Source: Myxocyprinus asiaticus (Eukaryota; Chordata; Actinopteri; Cypriniformes; Catostomidae). From it: DNA of 64,000 nucleotides. The stretch is taken from positions 24,977,197 through 25,041,196 of the forward strand of contig NC_059356.1 in the NCBI RefSeq assembly GCF_019703515.2. Reading direction: 5' to 3'. The translations under genes and the position numbers were made by a program. The notes under the pieces are model-generated. The model saw only the letters and a list, made by a program, of their open reading frames with translations. It searched no databases and was not told the origin of the DNA. Below, one piece after another: positions 34,857 through 45,189 of this stretch. How positions within the stretch are numbered: position 1 is the first letter of the stretch; every line of letters begins with the position of its first letter.

Positions 34857-35706
34857 CTTATTAAACGAGTTCTCATCACAAAATCCTACATGTGCAGCAA
34901 TGACAGCTTTGCAGATCCTTGGCATTCCAACTGTCACTATGTCCAGATACTCAGGTGACATTTCACCTCACGCTTCCTGCAGCACTTGCCATAGATGTGG
35001 CTGACTTGTCGGGCACTTCTCATGCATCTTACAGTCTAGCTGATCCCACAAAAGCTCAATGGGGGAAATCCACAACACTCTTTTCCAATTATCTGTTGTC
35101 CAATGTCTGTTTCTTTGCTCACTCTACCCTTTTTCTGTTTCAAAAGTGTCTTTTTCTTTGCAATTCTTCCCATAAGGCCTGCACCCCTGAGTCTTCTCTT
35201 TACTGTTGAACATGAAACTGGTGTTGAGCGGGTAGAATTCAATGAAGCTGTCAGCTGAGATGTGAGGCGTCTACTTCTCAGACTAGAGACTCTGATGTAC
35301 TTATCCTCTTGTTTAGTTGTACATCTGGGCCTTCCACATCTCTTTCTGTCCTTGTTAGAGCCAGTTGTCCTTTGTCTTTGAAGACTGTAGTGTACACCTT
35401 TGTATAAAATCAAACACAATGTTAAGCTTCCTTTAACAAACCAAATAGCTTTCAGCAGTGAATTTTTAGTACCAAATTAGCAATTTAACATGACTACTCA
35501 AGAATAAGTTGGAGTGATGGCAGCTGGAAATGGGGCCTGTCTAGATTTGATCAAAAATGACTTTTCAAATAGTGATGGTACTGTTTACATCAGTAATGTC
35601 CTGACTATACTTTGATCAATTGAATGCCACTTTGGTGAATTAAAGTACCAATTTCCTTCTGAAACAGCAAAATCTGTACATTATTACAAACTTTTGGCCG
35701 CCTGTG
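34857..35706 (-). mobile_element. Tc1 element fragment (CACAGGCGGCCAAAAGTTTG end)
   Basis: The right edge reads AAACTTTTGGCCGCCTGTG (a TIR read in reverse) followed by TA at 35707-35708. The minus strand encodes Tc1 N-terminal pieces (GRPRCTTKQEDKYI, LRSRRLTSQLTASLN, STVKRRLRGAGLMGRIAKKK) around 35160-35350, then GFPPLSFCGIS, QGSAGTIxVS-like and NSFNK pieces with breaks. The 5' TIR and part of the catalytic domain are missing. It is a pseudogene. Confidence 0.72.
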
Positions 35707-35710
35707 TATG

Positions 35711-35713
<3 letters not shown>

Positions 35714-35755
<42 letters not shown>
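35714..35755. repeat. (TA)n microsatellite between two Tc1 elements
   Basis: An AT dinucleotide run containing the TA target dinucleotides of both flanking Tc1 elements. Confidence 0.9.
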
Positions 35756-35757
<2 letters not shown>

Positions 35758-37379
35758 GTTGTGCTCAAAAGTTTGCATACCCTGGCAGAAATTTTGGCAT
35801 TGTTTTTGAAAATATGACTGATCATGCAAAAAAAAAAAAAAACTTTTATTTTATGGATAGTGATCATATGAAGCCATTTATTATCTCACAGTTGTTTGGC
35901 TCCTTTTTAAATCATAATGATAACAGAAATCACCCAAATGGCCCTGATCAAAAGTTTACATACCCTTGAATGTTTGGCCTTGTTACAGACACACAAGGTG
36001 ACACATACAGGTTTAAATGGCGATTAAAGGTTAATTTCCCACACCTGTGGCTTTTTAAATTGCAATTAGTGTCTGTGTATAAATAGCCAATGTGTTTGTT
36101 AGCTCTCACATGGATGCACTGAGCAGGCAGATACTGAGCCATGGGGAGTAGAAAAGAACTGTCAAAAGACCTGCGTAACAAGGTAATGGAACATTATAAA
36201 GATGGAAAAGGATATAAAAAGATATCCAAAGCCTTGAAAATGCCAGTCAGTACTGTTCAATCACTTATTAAAAGTGGAAAATTTGGGGATCTCTTGATAC
36301 CAAGCCAAGGTCAGGTAGACCAAGAAAGATTTCAGCCACAACTGCCAGAAGAATTGTTCGGGATACAAAGAAAACCCACAGATAACCTCAGGAGAAATAC
36401 AGGCTGCTCTGAAAAAAGACGGTGTGGTTGTTTCAAGCAGCACAAAACGACGATACTTGAACAAAAATGAGCTGCATGGTCGAGTTGCCAGAAAGAAGCT
36501 TTTACTGTGCCAATGCCACAAAAAAGCCAGGTTACAATATGCCCGACAACACCTTGACACGCCTCACAGCTTCTGGTACACTGTAATTTGGGGTGAAGAG
36601 ACCAAAATAGAGCTTTATGGTGACAACCATAAGCGCTGTGTTTGGAGAGGTGTCAACAAGGCCTATAGTGAAAAGAAAACCATTCCCACTGTGAAGCATG
36701 GTGGTGGCTCACTGATGTTTTGGGGGTGTGTGAGCTCTAAAGGCACGGGGAATCTTGTGAAAATTGATGGCAAAATGAATGCAGCATGTTATCAGAAAAT
36801 ACTGGCAGACAATTTGCATTCTTCTGCACGAAAGCTGCGCATGGGATGCTCTTGGACTTTCCAGCATGACAATGACCCTAAGCACAAGGCCAAGTTGACC
36901 CTCCAGTGGTTACAGCAGAAAAAGGTGAAGGTTCTGGAGTGGCCATCACAGTCTCCTGACCTTAATATCATCGAGCCACTCTGGGGAGATCTCAAATGTG
37001 TGATTCATGCAAGACGACCAAAGACTTTGCATGATCTGGAGGCATTTTGCCAAGACGAATGGGCAGCTATATCACCTGCAAGAATTTGGGGCCTCATAGA
37101 CAACTATTACAAAAGACTGTTTGCTGTCATTGATGCTAAAGGGGGCAATACACAGTATTAAGAACTAAGGGTATCCAGACTTTTGAACAGGGGTCATTTC
37201 ATTTTTCTTTGTTGCCATGTTTTGTTTTATGATTGTGCCATTCTGTTATAACCTACAGTTGAATATGAATCCCATAAGAAGTAAAAGAAATGTGTTTTGC
37301 CTGCTCACTCATGTTTTCTTTAAAAATGGTACATATATTACCAATTCTCCAAGGGTAGGCAAACTTTTGAGCACAACTG
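35756..37379 (+). mobile_element. Tc1 element (CAGTTGTGCTCAAAAGTTTG family), full length
   Basis: The left TIR begins CAGTTGTGCTCAAAAGTTTG, and the right end is CAAACTTTTGAGCACAACTG. TA duplications are at 35754-35755 and 37380-37381. Length 1624 bp. An inner repeat of the TIR (GATCAAAAGTTTACATACCC near 35946) gives an IR/DR-like arrangement. The transposase gene inside is broken. Confidence 0.92.
36141..37161 (+). pseudogene. Tc1 transposase pseudogene with frameshift and altered catalytic site
   Basis: It starts at ATG 36141 (MGSRKELSKDLRNKVMEHY, helix-turn-helix with VSTVQSLIKSGKFGD). A frameshift near 36285-36320 breaks the linker, with a TAG in the new frame. From about 36320 the second frame is open to TAA 37159-37161: GEIQAALKKDGVVVSSST, KARLQYARQHLDTP, FQHDNDPKHKAK (second Asp), SPDLNIIEPLWGDLK (Glu). 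The first catalytic motif reads WGEETKIELYG where the family has W(S/T)DETKIE. The aspartate is therefore replaced by glutamate. Non-functional on both counts. Confidence 0.9.
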
Positions 37380-37484
37380 TATATAATAATTTTTTTTATG
37401 CAAATATTGCGGAAGAGCTCTAAAAAATATATGAAGTGTAAATACTTTGCTATGCTATGACAAAATTTTTGCATAATAAATTTT

Positions 37485-38610
37485 TTAAGGAGTATTCTGG
37501 GTTCAATACAAGTTAAGCTCAATTAACAGCATTTGTGACTGTTGATTTCCACAAAAAATAATTGCTTAAAAAAAAAAAAAAAAAAGCAGAAATCAAGGTT
37601 GAGGCACTTACAATAGAAGTGAATGGAGCAAGTACATAAATGCCAAAATACACATCGTTTCAAAAGTATAGCCGAAGGATGTAAACATTATACATGTTAA
37701 CATTATTAAAATTGTAATAAAATCGCTTATTAAACATATCTGTGTAAAGTAGGCTATCCATTGTTACAACTTTGTTTATAATCCCGGTATTGGATATAAC
37801 TTTACACAGATAAGGTTAGTAAGCGATTTTATCACGCTTAACTTTTTAAACAGCATTTTAGCGTTTATAGACATGCACCATTCACTTCCATTATAATGGT
37901 TCCATTATAAACAAGGGATAAGTAGAAGTAATATTTTGTGGTAATCTATATTTTGCCACAAATGATGCTGATTGACCTTAAAGGTGCTATATGTGAGATT
38001 GACAAGTGTTTGAAATGGGTACTGCAGTCCAAATTCAAAATATTGGAGAGTTGTCTGCCCCAGACTCTAAACTCATGCGGGTTGCCAGAATGAGGACACG
38101 CAACAGGAAATTTAGCCAACTCCGCATCCGTTTTAAAGGATTTCTGGGCTTTAAGCTGTCTCCATCTTCCAAAGGTATCTCCAGTATTTATCCTTGTTTT
38201 ATTACGCCTCTGGTCATGGTGGTTTTTAGATGGATGGCGAGGCTTTTTAGGTCGGGTGGAATCTGTTATCTCTGATCAATTCGTTTGCTGGCTTCCATGG
38301 CTGCAGCACGCAGTGTTGTTTGCCTGCAAACTTGTTAAAATCTGGCAACCCGGCGGTGTCGAAATACTATTGGTGAGTGGGCAGTGGGCGGGATCACACA
38401 GGCCAAAACATAAACAGAAATTCCGGCCCAGAATGGAAATTTCAAAGTAAAATAAACTGGCTGTAGCATTGTTATCGGAGAAGCCAGTATTTCAACTTAG
38501 CATGTTTCCTAATTCTCTAATGACATATTATGGTCATTTTATGATTTAGTACAGTAAAAATATTACATATAGCACCTTTAACTTGTATTGAACACAGAAT
38601 ATTTCTTTAA
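37485..38610. repeat. Fold-back MITE (AGTATTCTGGGTTCAATAC ends) split by another MITE
   Basis: The left end is TTAAGGAGTATTCTGGGTTC, then AATACAAGTTAAGCTCAATT; the right end is ACTTGTATTGAACACAGAAT and ATTTCTTTAA. It shows the family's inner arms around TAAGTGATTTTAT-like text. The second copy of the family is at 59831-60411. The 38-kb copy has lost its continuity to the insertion at 37982-38577. Confidence 0.82.
37978..38581 (-). mobile_element. TTAA-flanked MITE (AAAGGTGCTATATGT ends), copy 1
   Basis: TTAA at 37978-37981 and 38578-38581 flanks a 596-bp insert with ends AAGGTGCTATATGTGAG and TTACATATAGCACCT. It is the reverse complement, almost end to end, of 61477-62081. Shared landmarks include GGGCAGTGGGCGGGATCACA, GGCCAGAATGGAAATTTC-like text and TCCAAATTCAAAATATTGGA. 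A TTAA target and TIRs of this kind fit a piggyBac-like or related superfamily; this is not proven here. Confidence 0.85.
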
Positions 38611-39534
38611 AATCAAGTCACAGTTGAGAAAAGCACCAATTGAGTGACAGAAAATAAATTCACAGTACAAATAATACTGACTAGCATAAATACAATAAAA
38701 TTCAAATTTTAAAGAAGAAACTAACTGTATTCTGCTGATCCATTTCTGTCCTTTAGAACTGAGATCAAAAATATACCAAACAATACAGTATAAGAGGGAA
38801 AAGGGCAGTAGGTGCCAACCAAACAGGATTACAGCTGTCAGAAGCGAAGGAATGTAACATGTAATGTCAATGTATTTATCATTGTGCAAAGAACTATGAC
38901 ATTTTCAGACAACTAGAAAAAAGAAATTATGATCCAACGTGAATTTTCTTGATAAAAAAAATATGATCGTGCCTGGTAAAATGTGCATGTAAAATGGCTA
39001 GAAATAGCATTTTAGCTTAGTGTAAAGCTGACAATTTACACAAGGTTTATTTCTATTTCTTCTGCTCCAAACTTACTTCAAACATACTTCTCTGTCTGCT
39101 CGTATGAATGTAACACATCATAAGAAAGTGTTTCACCGCTGTTCAAACGCTCTTTGGATCGCGTCATTTATATGTATAAATGTTTTCCATCTGAAAGGAC
39201 TAAATATTCAATGAAACAAATGACAATAAAATGCAAAGTAATCTGTTCAGTAATCAAAATACTTTTTGAATGTAACTGTATTCTAATTATCAATGATTTA
39301 AATTGTAACTGTAGTGGAATACAGTTACTTATATTTTGTATTTTAAATACGAAATCCCGTTACATGTATTTCGTTACTCCCAACACTGTGTGTGTGTGTA
39401 TATATATATAAATGTATAATCACACAGTATATATAGATATGTTTGTTTATATATAAATATTATATATAAAGACATTTATTTTATATTTTCTGCTTTAGTG
39501 TGTCAGTAGGATATATCAATTTTAGATTCTTAAA

Positions 39535-39910
39535 CATTCTTTTTGCAAACAGAATTGAATAGAAGTTCAGTTCCCTACAACAGATGATATGGCTCCCACA
39601 GAGCCCGGAACTCAACATCATTGAGTCAGTATGGGATTACATGAAGAGACAGAAGTGATTGAGACAGACTAAATAGATAGAAGAACTGGGGTAAGTTCTT
39701 CTAAAGCTTGGAACATCCTATCTGCCAACAACCAAGAAAAACGGGGGCCTTGGTAGCTCAGCGAGTATTGCTACCACCCCTGGAGTCGTGAGTTCGAATC
39801 CAGGGCGTGCTGAGTGACTCCAACCAGGTCTCCTAAGCAACCAAATTGGCAGATTTTACCAGAGACCTCCAATGCATGACAAATTGTGATGTTTTGACAC
39901 TTTCAATTTA
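39535..39910 (+). mobile_element. Tc1 3' remnant interrupted by a SINE head
   Basis: AGAGCCCGGAACTCAACATC encodes SPELNIIESVWDYMKRQK, the third catalytic region of a Tc1 transposase. It is followed by frameshifted remains of the C-terminus (GTAAGTTCTTCTAAAGCTTG, then GGAACATCC). Tc1-like sequence seems to continue after the SINE (CCAGAGACCTCCAATGCATG). No TIR was located. Confidence 0.65.
39743..39850 (+). repeat. tRNA-derived SINE, 3'-truncated head
   Basis: It begins GGGGGCCTTGGTAGCTCAGC with a clear B-box (GTTCGAATCC) and stops after AACCAAATTGGC. It is the best-preserved tRNA-like head of this SINE family in the window. The rest of the body and the A-tail are absent. Confidence 0.85.
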
Positions 39911-40344
39911 CTGAAATTAGGTTGTTTTTTTGTTTTTTTTACTGAAGATAACATAAAAAGTGCTTGTTTTATATGAAAATGAATGGTGTAATTTAGAGCT
40001 AAGTAAGGTCTAAATACCATAAAATCCCCCCAACTTTTGTGTTTTTACTTACGTAAAATTAGTGTTATTATATATCTTTAATAAAAAAGAAAATATATGT
40101 ATGTTCGAGACATTTTTGACCTGTAAACATCACGTGTGACTGACAAACAAACAGTGCACAAGGGTTAAGTAGAGTAAACCTGTGTCATTTAGCAAACTGA
40201 ACATTCTCAACTTGTTCCCCTGCTGATGTTTTCTTATTAGGCTCTGGAGCTGAATCGCAAGTATGATCTTTCAACAGCTATCTTTGCTCCTGGTTGGGTG
40301 CACCAATGCCATGAAAAGGCATATTTTCACCAAAACCAGGACAA

Positions 40345-40471
40345 GCATGTTCATTATAACATAGTTACCAAACGATCACTTGGTCTGCTCCCAGTTTTGC
40401 ACTGAAAAATGTGCACACGCAGATCCAAACATCGTGATCATCATTGCAAATTATCTCACATCTTTTCTCAG
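40345..40471 (+). other. engase: GC-AG intron in engase
   Basis: To keep the conserved reading QNQDKFWSLL, the exon must end at GACAA and the intron must begin GCATGT, ending TCTCAG. GC donors are a known minor class of the major spliceosome. The intron is 127 bp. Confidence 0.7.
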
Positions 40472-41668
40472 ATTTTGGAGCTTGCTGTCGGGTTACCTTT
40501 ATATCCACCGTCACTCCTTCAGTCTTCCATTCATTCCCTCATTCTGTCAGGGCTTTGGCAAGAGCCTCTATCGGAAAGGACAGGTACCATATACTACACA
40601 AAAAATAATTATCTCTGTTATTCTGTTTTAATACCAGTGTGCCGCACACTCTTCACTTTAAATGCATTCCTTCCTTCTGTGGTGTCAATGAGCAAAAGTC
40701 TGAGATCCACATCTGGAGTTCCCAAGATTTTTTCTCAAATGGTTTTAAATGTTTTGAGCTCAATGAAATTAGAAGTTTTTTAGCCTCTAGAAATGTAGCC
40801 TTCGCAGCAGAATCAGGCCTGGACATTCAAATGGAAGCATTCTTGGTTATTATTCCATACTTTGATATTACTTCTGCCATATGGTCAACAATGAATTTAA
40901 ATCTATTCTTTTTAAGACACCTTGTGACTTGCCTGTGCTTCACATGTATGATGCAGATGGGCAAGAACATGAGTGTAATTTCTGACCACCTGAACTGTGT
41001 AGGTGGAGATGGAGAAAAGCTGGTTCAATCTGAATGCTCAGGAGATCCAGCCTCTGTACCTCTCTGAGACAATGGAGAAAGAGGGCTGGCTGAAAACTCG
41101 TGGCTGCTCAGTGGAGGCTTGGATAGGAGGCAGCTCTCTGATAATGGAGGGTATGTTTCCATCTGGACTCCCTGAAGTCTGTGCAAGGTATGGTAGTTTA
41201 CTGGAGTTCAGATGAACTTGTATCAAAAAGTGTCACCAACACTTAATTTGTGTGCCTTTTTTTGGATATTTTCTCTCCATGTTCCCTTGGCTGCCAGAAC
41301 TTTTGTGTCTTATGTCTGCAAGCCACCTGTGAGGGTGAAGGTGTCCCTGGAGCTCAAAACCATAGATGCTCCTCTTTGCACTTTTAATGGGACAGAGGAA
41401 ATACAATGTGAGTAATCGCTCTGGCTTTGTTCATTAGAAACTATTTGTTAGGCTTAGCCAGCAAAAGTTTGGGTATCAGACTCAAATCTGTTAACTTTTT
41501 TTGTAGTCTGAAGAGCAAAAAACCACATTAAATCCAAATTACAAATACGATACAAACCACATCTATATGTGGTTTGAAATATGATAAAAAAATTTATTTT
41601 TTGGAATGTATCTCAGTCTAAATGCTCAGATCGGATTTTAAGTAGTTTTTATTCATTTGTATGTAAGG

Positions 41669-43400
41669 TAGAGGTCGACTGATATGGGATTTTGCCAATA
41701 ACGATAACTAAGGCGTTGGAAGAAAGCTGATAACCGATTAATCGTCCGATAGTTTTCTAAATTGATATACATTGAATGTGTGAAATAACGTTCAACATTA
41801 TAATTGGGGATTATAAGAGTCTAAACCGAATAAAATCCCGGTTGCAGTTTGCTGTGCAAACAAAATCCCAATAATATCAACAACAACAAAAAATTAAGAT
41901 TTTGTGCACAGGACTTTTAACTGTAAATATGCTGGAAATTCACTGGAACATTTAATTTGAAATATCAGTGCTCAAACAAACAGATAAGGGAAACAAATAT
42001 GCACTTTATAGCATTATATAGCATTATTTCTTTTCTCTGAGGACACCATCAGTCAAAATTAGTGATGTCCCAATACTGATACTGGTATCGGAATTGGGTC
42101 CGATTCCGTGTTAATGTACTTGTACTCGTCCTCGTAAAAATGCTCCAATACTAATAACCGATACCATCTAACATATGAATGTCATTACGTAAACATTCAG
42201 CACACATATTTAAATCATGTCATGTCCTCCTCTGATTATTAAACCTCAAAAGCTCTAATTTAATGAGATAAATACACTGTATAGTTGCATGTGCTGCGCG
42301 CTTTTGGAGCAAGTGTTGTGCCGACGCTGGCTGCTCAAACCTTTTAGAGCTCCTTGGGTCATACATGGAAAACACCATCATGTCAGCGCACTCTGTTTGT
42401 AGCAGATGACAATGAGCAGAGCGTTTATTCACTTTGTAGCATGCAGCACATACAGACTACATATTTATGTAATTAAATAGCAGCCTTTTGTAGTTTAATG
42501 GGTCATGTTGAAATTTGATTTTCTGGAAGTGAGAAGCTACTGTCAAAACAACACAGAAACACTCCAAAATAAAAGCTCAGTTTAAATTTAAAAAAGTATG
42601 ACAGAAATATATCACTACTGTAAAGTTATGTAAAATGTACTTTAATACTTCTACTACTAATAATAAATCAATTGTAATTGTATAATATTTAAGCAATATC
42701 TCACATCTGTGATGCTCTGTTTTGTAGCACTTTATTTGACCAAAAATATAACTCCAATTTTATGTTTTGGATTATGCTGTGAGGTTCTGTAGAAAAGCAC
42801 TTCATTTGGAAAAAAATAACACTATAATATGTCAAAAATGAATTGTTTTATTTATATTTTATTAAAGTTTTAATAAATTAATTTAAGACACTTTTTATGA
42901 TAAAATTAAAATAAACTGTAGAAATGAAATTCAGAAAAAAAATACAACAAAAAAACAGGTATTCGTATCAGCGAGTAACAAAAAGGAAGTAATGGTACTC
43001 GTACTCATTCTCAAAAAAACGGTATTGGGACATCCCCAGTCAAAATCAACATAAACTCAACAATCAGTGAAGATGATATAAATATAAGTTCAATAACGTC
43101 AATAATGTCAACATGTGTGTGTGTGTGTGTGTTTTTACATCCCGTATTAATAATTGTGCATTAGACCATAAACAGTGACAGAGATTTATACAAAGTGTGC
43201 CATAATGACTGGAGCTGTGTACAAACTCCGAACAGAATCATTTTCGCCCATTCTTTCCTTGTATAGAGAACTATGTGACATTCACTATGCAATGAATAAT
43301 GATGGAGTGAATAACATTGTGTTTTGACATAGCGCTGACTCTTAGCATTACTATAGCAAGCAATGTAGATACTCTGGATATTGACTACATTGTCTGAACA
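41669..43400. mobile_element. hAT-like remnant (left end TAGAGGTCGACTGATA), split by another hAT
   Basis: The left end TAGAGGTCGACTGATATGGG with inner ACCGATTAATCGTCCGATAG resembles a fish hAT family. The sequence is interrupted at 42060-43038 by a second element and resumes with CAACATAAACTCAACAATC. No matching right TIR was identified, so the end coordinate is approximate. It lies in an engase intron. Confidence 0.45.
42060..43038. mobile_element. Non-autonomous hAT element with perfect TSD GTCAAAAT
   Basis: Left TIR TAGTGATGTCCCAATACTGA and right TIR GGTATTGGGACATCCCCA, flanked by GTCAAAAT at 42052-42059 and 43039-43046. GGTATCGGAATTGGG subterminal motifs are similar in style to the hAT at 158-3028. 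The 979-bp body has no transposase frame. It lies in the engase intron between 41407 and 43533. Confidence 0.9.
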
Positions 43401-43868
43401 AATGGATCAAATCAAATCGAATTTGTCTTCAGTGTGAACAAAGATTTAGAGACCCTGTCTATAGCTTAACATGATGTTCAGCAAAGTATAAAAACATATT
43501 TAATATAATATGTTGTGTTTGTTTGTGCTTAGCTACCAGTGTCTTTCCAGAAGCATTAACAGATGATAACCAGCTGGTTGAGCAGTTTGCACAGAGTTGT
43601 GACCAGTGGGCTTTAGATGGCTGGACTACCCGGTGAGTCCACAAAACGGTTGTAATAATACCAAACTTCTGAAATACTTTCTCAACCTCAGGTTTCTCTA
43701 ATCAAACTCAATATGGTTTCATGCATAGATGTTTCCTGTTGAAAATGATTGGCTGCGCATTGTGAGGAGTGTGTATTTGTGTCTCGTGATGAAGATGTCA
43801 CTTTCAGCTGCAGGATTGGAGAGATAATGGTGAGACAGACATGTACATAACTAGGGGCTAATTGGCAG

Positions 43869-44375
43869 TAGGGCTGGGCAATATAGTGGAAAAATTATAT
43901 CTCCAATCTTAATATTTTTCAGCCTTTTGATGATATTCGATATAAATATACTGTATATCTCAATATTTGTGTATTTGTTCAGAAATGGCTTAAAAGGGGG
44001 ATTTAAATTTTTTTCATTACAAGCAAACAGCCATTTCATTTATATTTTCCTACATATTTTTATAACATATAAAAAAAAATAGACTTCCATGAACATTTCT
44101 GTGTGATTATGAAATTAATTGTTTATGAATTTAAATGAAATGATGATGAAATTAATTAGTTCACAGAAATGAATTGAACTTCCCAAATCTAATGCTGGTT
44201 TTACTACTACTGATTCACTTTTAAATCAGAAATGCTTTTGATTTCCCTTTTGCGAGATGCAAGACACTTAATGGCCAAATTAAAAAGGGCATTAAAAGCA
44301 TTGTTTTCATAATATCGCTTTATTTTATATCAGCAGCAAAATCATTGTGAATATTCAATATATCTCACAGTCCTA
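43869..44375. mobile_element. Short non-autonomous hAT (TAGGGCTGGGCAATAT)
   Basis: It starts TAGGGCTGGGCAATATAGTG and ends ATATATCTCACAGTCCTA. The flanks are ATTGGCAG (43861-43868) and AATGGCAG (44376-44383), 7 of 8 matching. Length 507 bp. It sits in the last engase intron, 64 bp before the last exon. Confidence 0.85.
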
Positions 44376-44785
44376 AATGGCAGCATAGATAAACTCAGCA
44401 GTGACTGAATTGTCATTTCCTGATATTTTTTTTCCACAGCTTCTGGATGCAGAGAGACTTTAACCCCATCTTGAGTCTGTTCAAGGCATCTGCGTAAATG
44501 ATGTTGTGTGGCAGACGGGTGCTTTGAAGGGAGATGGACAAACATTGAATGTCCTCTTGAATGCTACCTTACGTTGGCAATGTCCTACCCAGCTGGTCCG
44601 CCTTTTCCGGATACACTGGAGGCTTCTCCGGGGTCCTGACCCTCAGATTCCTCCTGGACCCCTGACCCCGATAGGCAGATCTTGCTCCAGCCTGTATCGT
44701 GAGGTGGAGCTGGAGGTTCCTACTGCTCCAGGCCTCACTGAGCTGGTTGTAGAGCCGGTCACCAGAGAGGGACCCTAATGTCTCT

Positions 44786-45185
44786 AAACCTGTATGGCTT
44801 TCTTTCTTCTGCAGAACACAGAAGGTGAATTTTTAAAAAGTCTTCACAGAGTTTAATTACCACAATGCAAGTGAACAGTGACTAAAGTCTGTCAAGCTCT
44901 AATAAAAGTAAACGCAATCGATACAGCTCATGCACTCTATTCCAAGTCTTCAGAAGTGATATGATCACTTTGTGTGATGAACAGAAATAAAGCCAAAAAT
45001 CAAATATGGCGGCTACATCGATAACGTGTCTAGTGACCAAATGTTCGACATGCCGTTTTGCAAATAAAGCATTTGAAGACTTTTTAAAAATGCAACTTTT
45101 TTGTTCCACACACACCAAAAAAGTAAATCTTACGAGTTTGAAGTGACATAAGGATGAGTAAATATTGACAGACTTTTGTTTGAAC
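44786..45185 (+). repeat. Degraded fold-back MITE just after the engase stop
   Basis: CTGTATGGCTTTCTTTCTTC at the left and GAAGTGACATAAGGATGAG at the right are the typical inner arms of TTAA fold-back MITEs. The outer GTTCACCC ends are missing or decayed. The interior includes CAGAAGTGATATGATCAC, shared with the MITE at 51078-51707. Confidence 0.55.
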
Positions 45186-45189
45186 TGTT

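Larger units (their letters stand above)
40241..44778 (+). pseudogene. engase: Cytosolic endo-beta-N-acetylglucosaminidase, 3' exons only, degenerate
   Basis: ENGase (glycoside hydrolase family 85) cleaves the chitobiose core of free N-glycans in the cytosol. Exons by reading frame: 40241-40344 (ALELNRKYDL, FAPGWVHQC), 40472-40583 (FWSLLSGYL, SLPFIPSFC), 41003-41187 (WFNLNAQEIQPLY, EAWIGGSSL), 41265-41407 (IFSLHVPLAA, VSLELKT), 43533-43632, 43729-43829 (RDEDVTFSCRIGEIM), 44440-44778 (ends LVVEPVTREG). These match the end of the catalytic fold and the C-terminal beta-sandwich region of vertebrate ENGASE. Defects: exon 41265 follows TTTG, not AG; one-base frameshift near 43760 giving TGA 43763; in-frame TAA 44461; no GH85 active-site exons seen upstream. 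Likely a decaying duplicate. Assembly errors could explain some of this but not all. Confidence 0.85.

Noticed and set aside
39743..39815. Possible tRNA gene (A and B boxes present)
   Set aside because: The tRNA-like text continues into the SINE body shared with two other loci, and no cloverleaf with a clean acceptor stem is formed. It is the head of a SINE.
40409..41067. Frames of 124 and 142 codons overlapping the engase exons
   Set aside because: They run through intron sequence in the wrong phase relative to the conserved ENGASE reading, so they are not exons.
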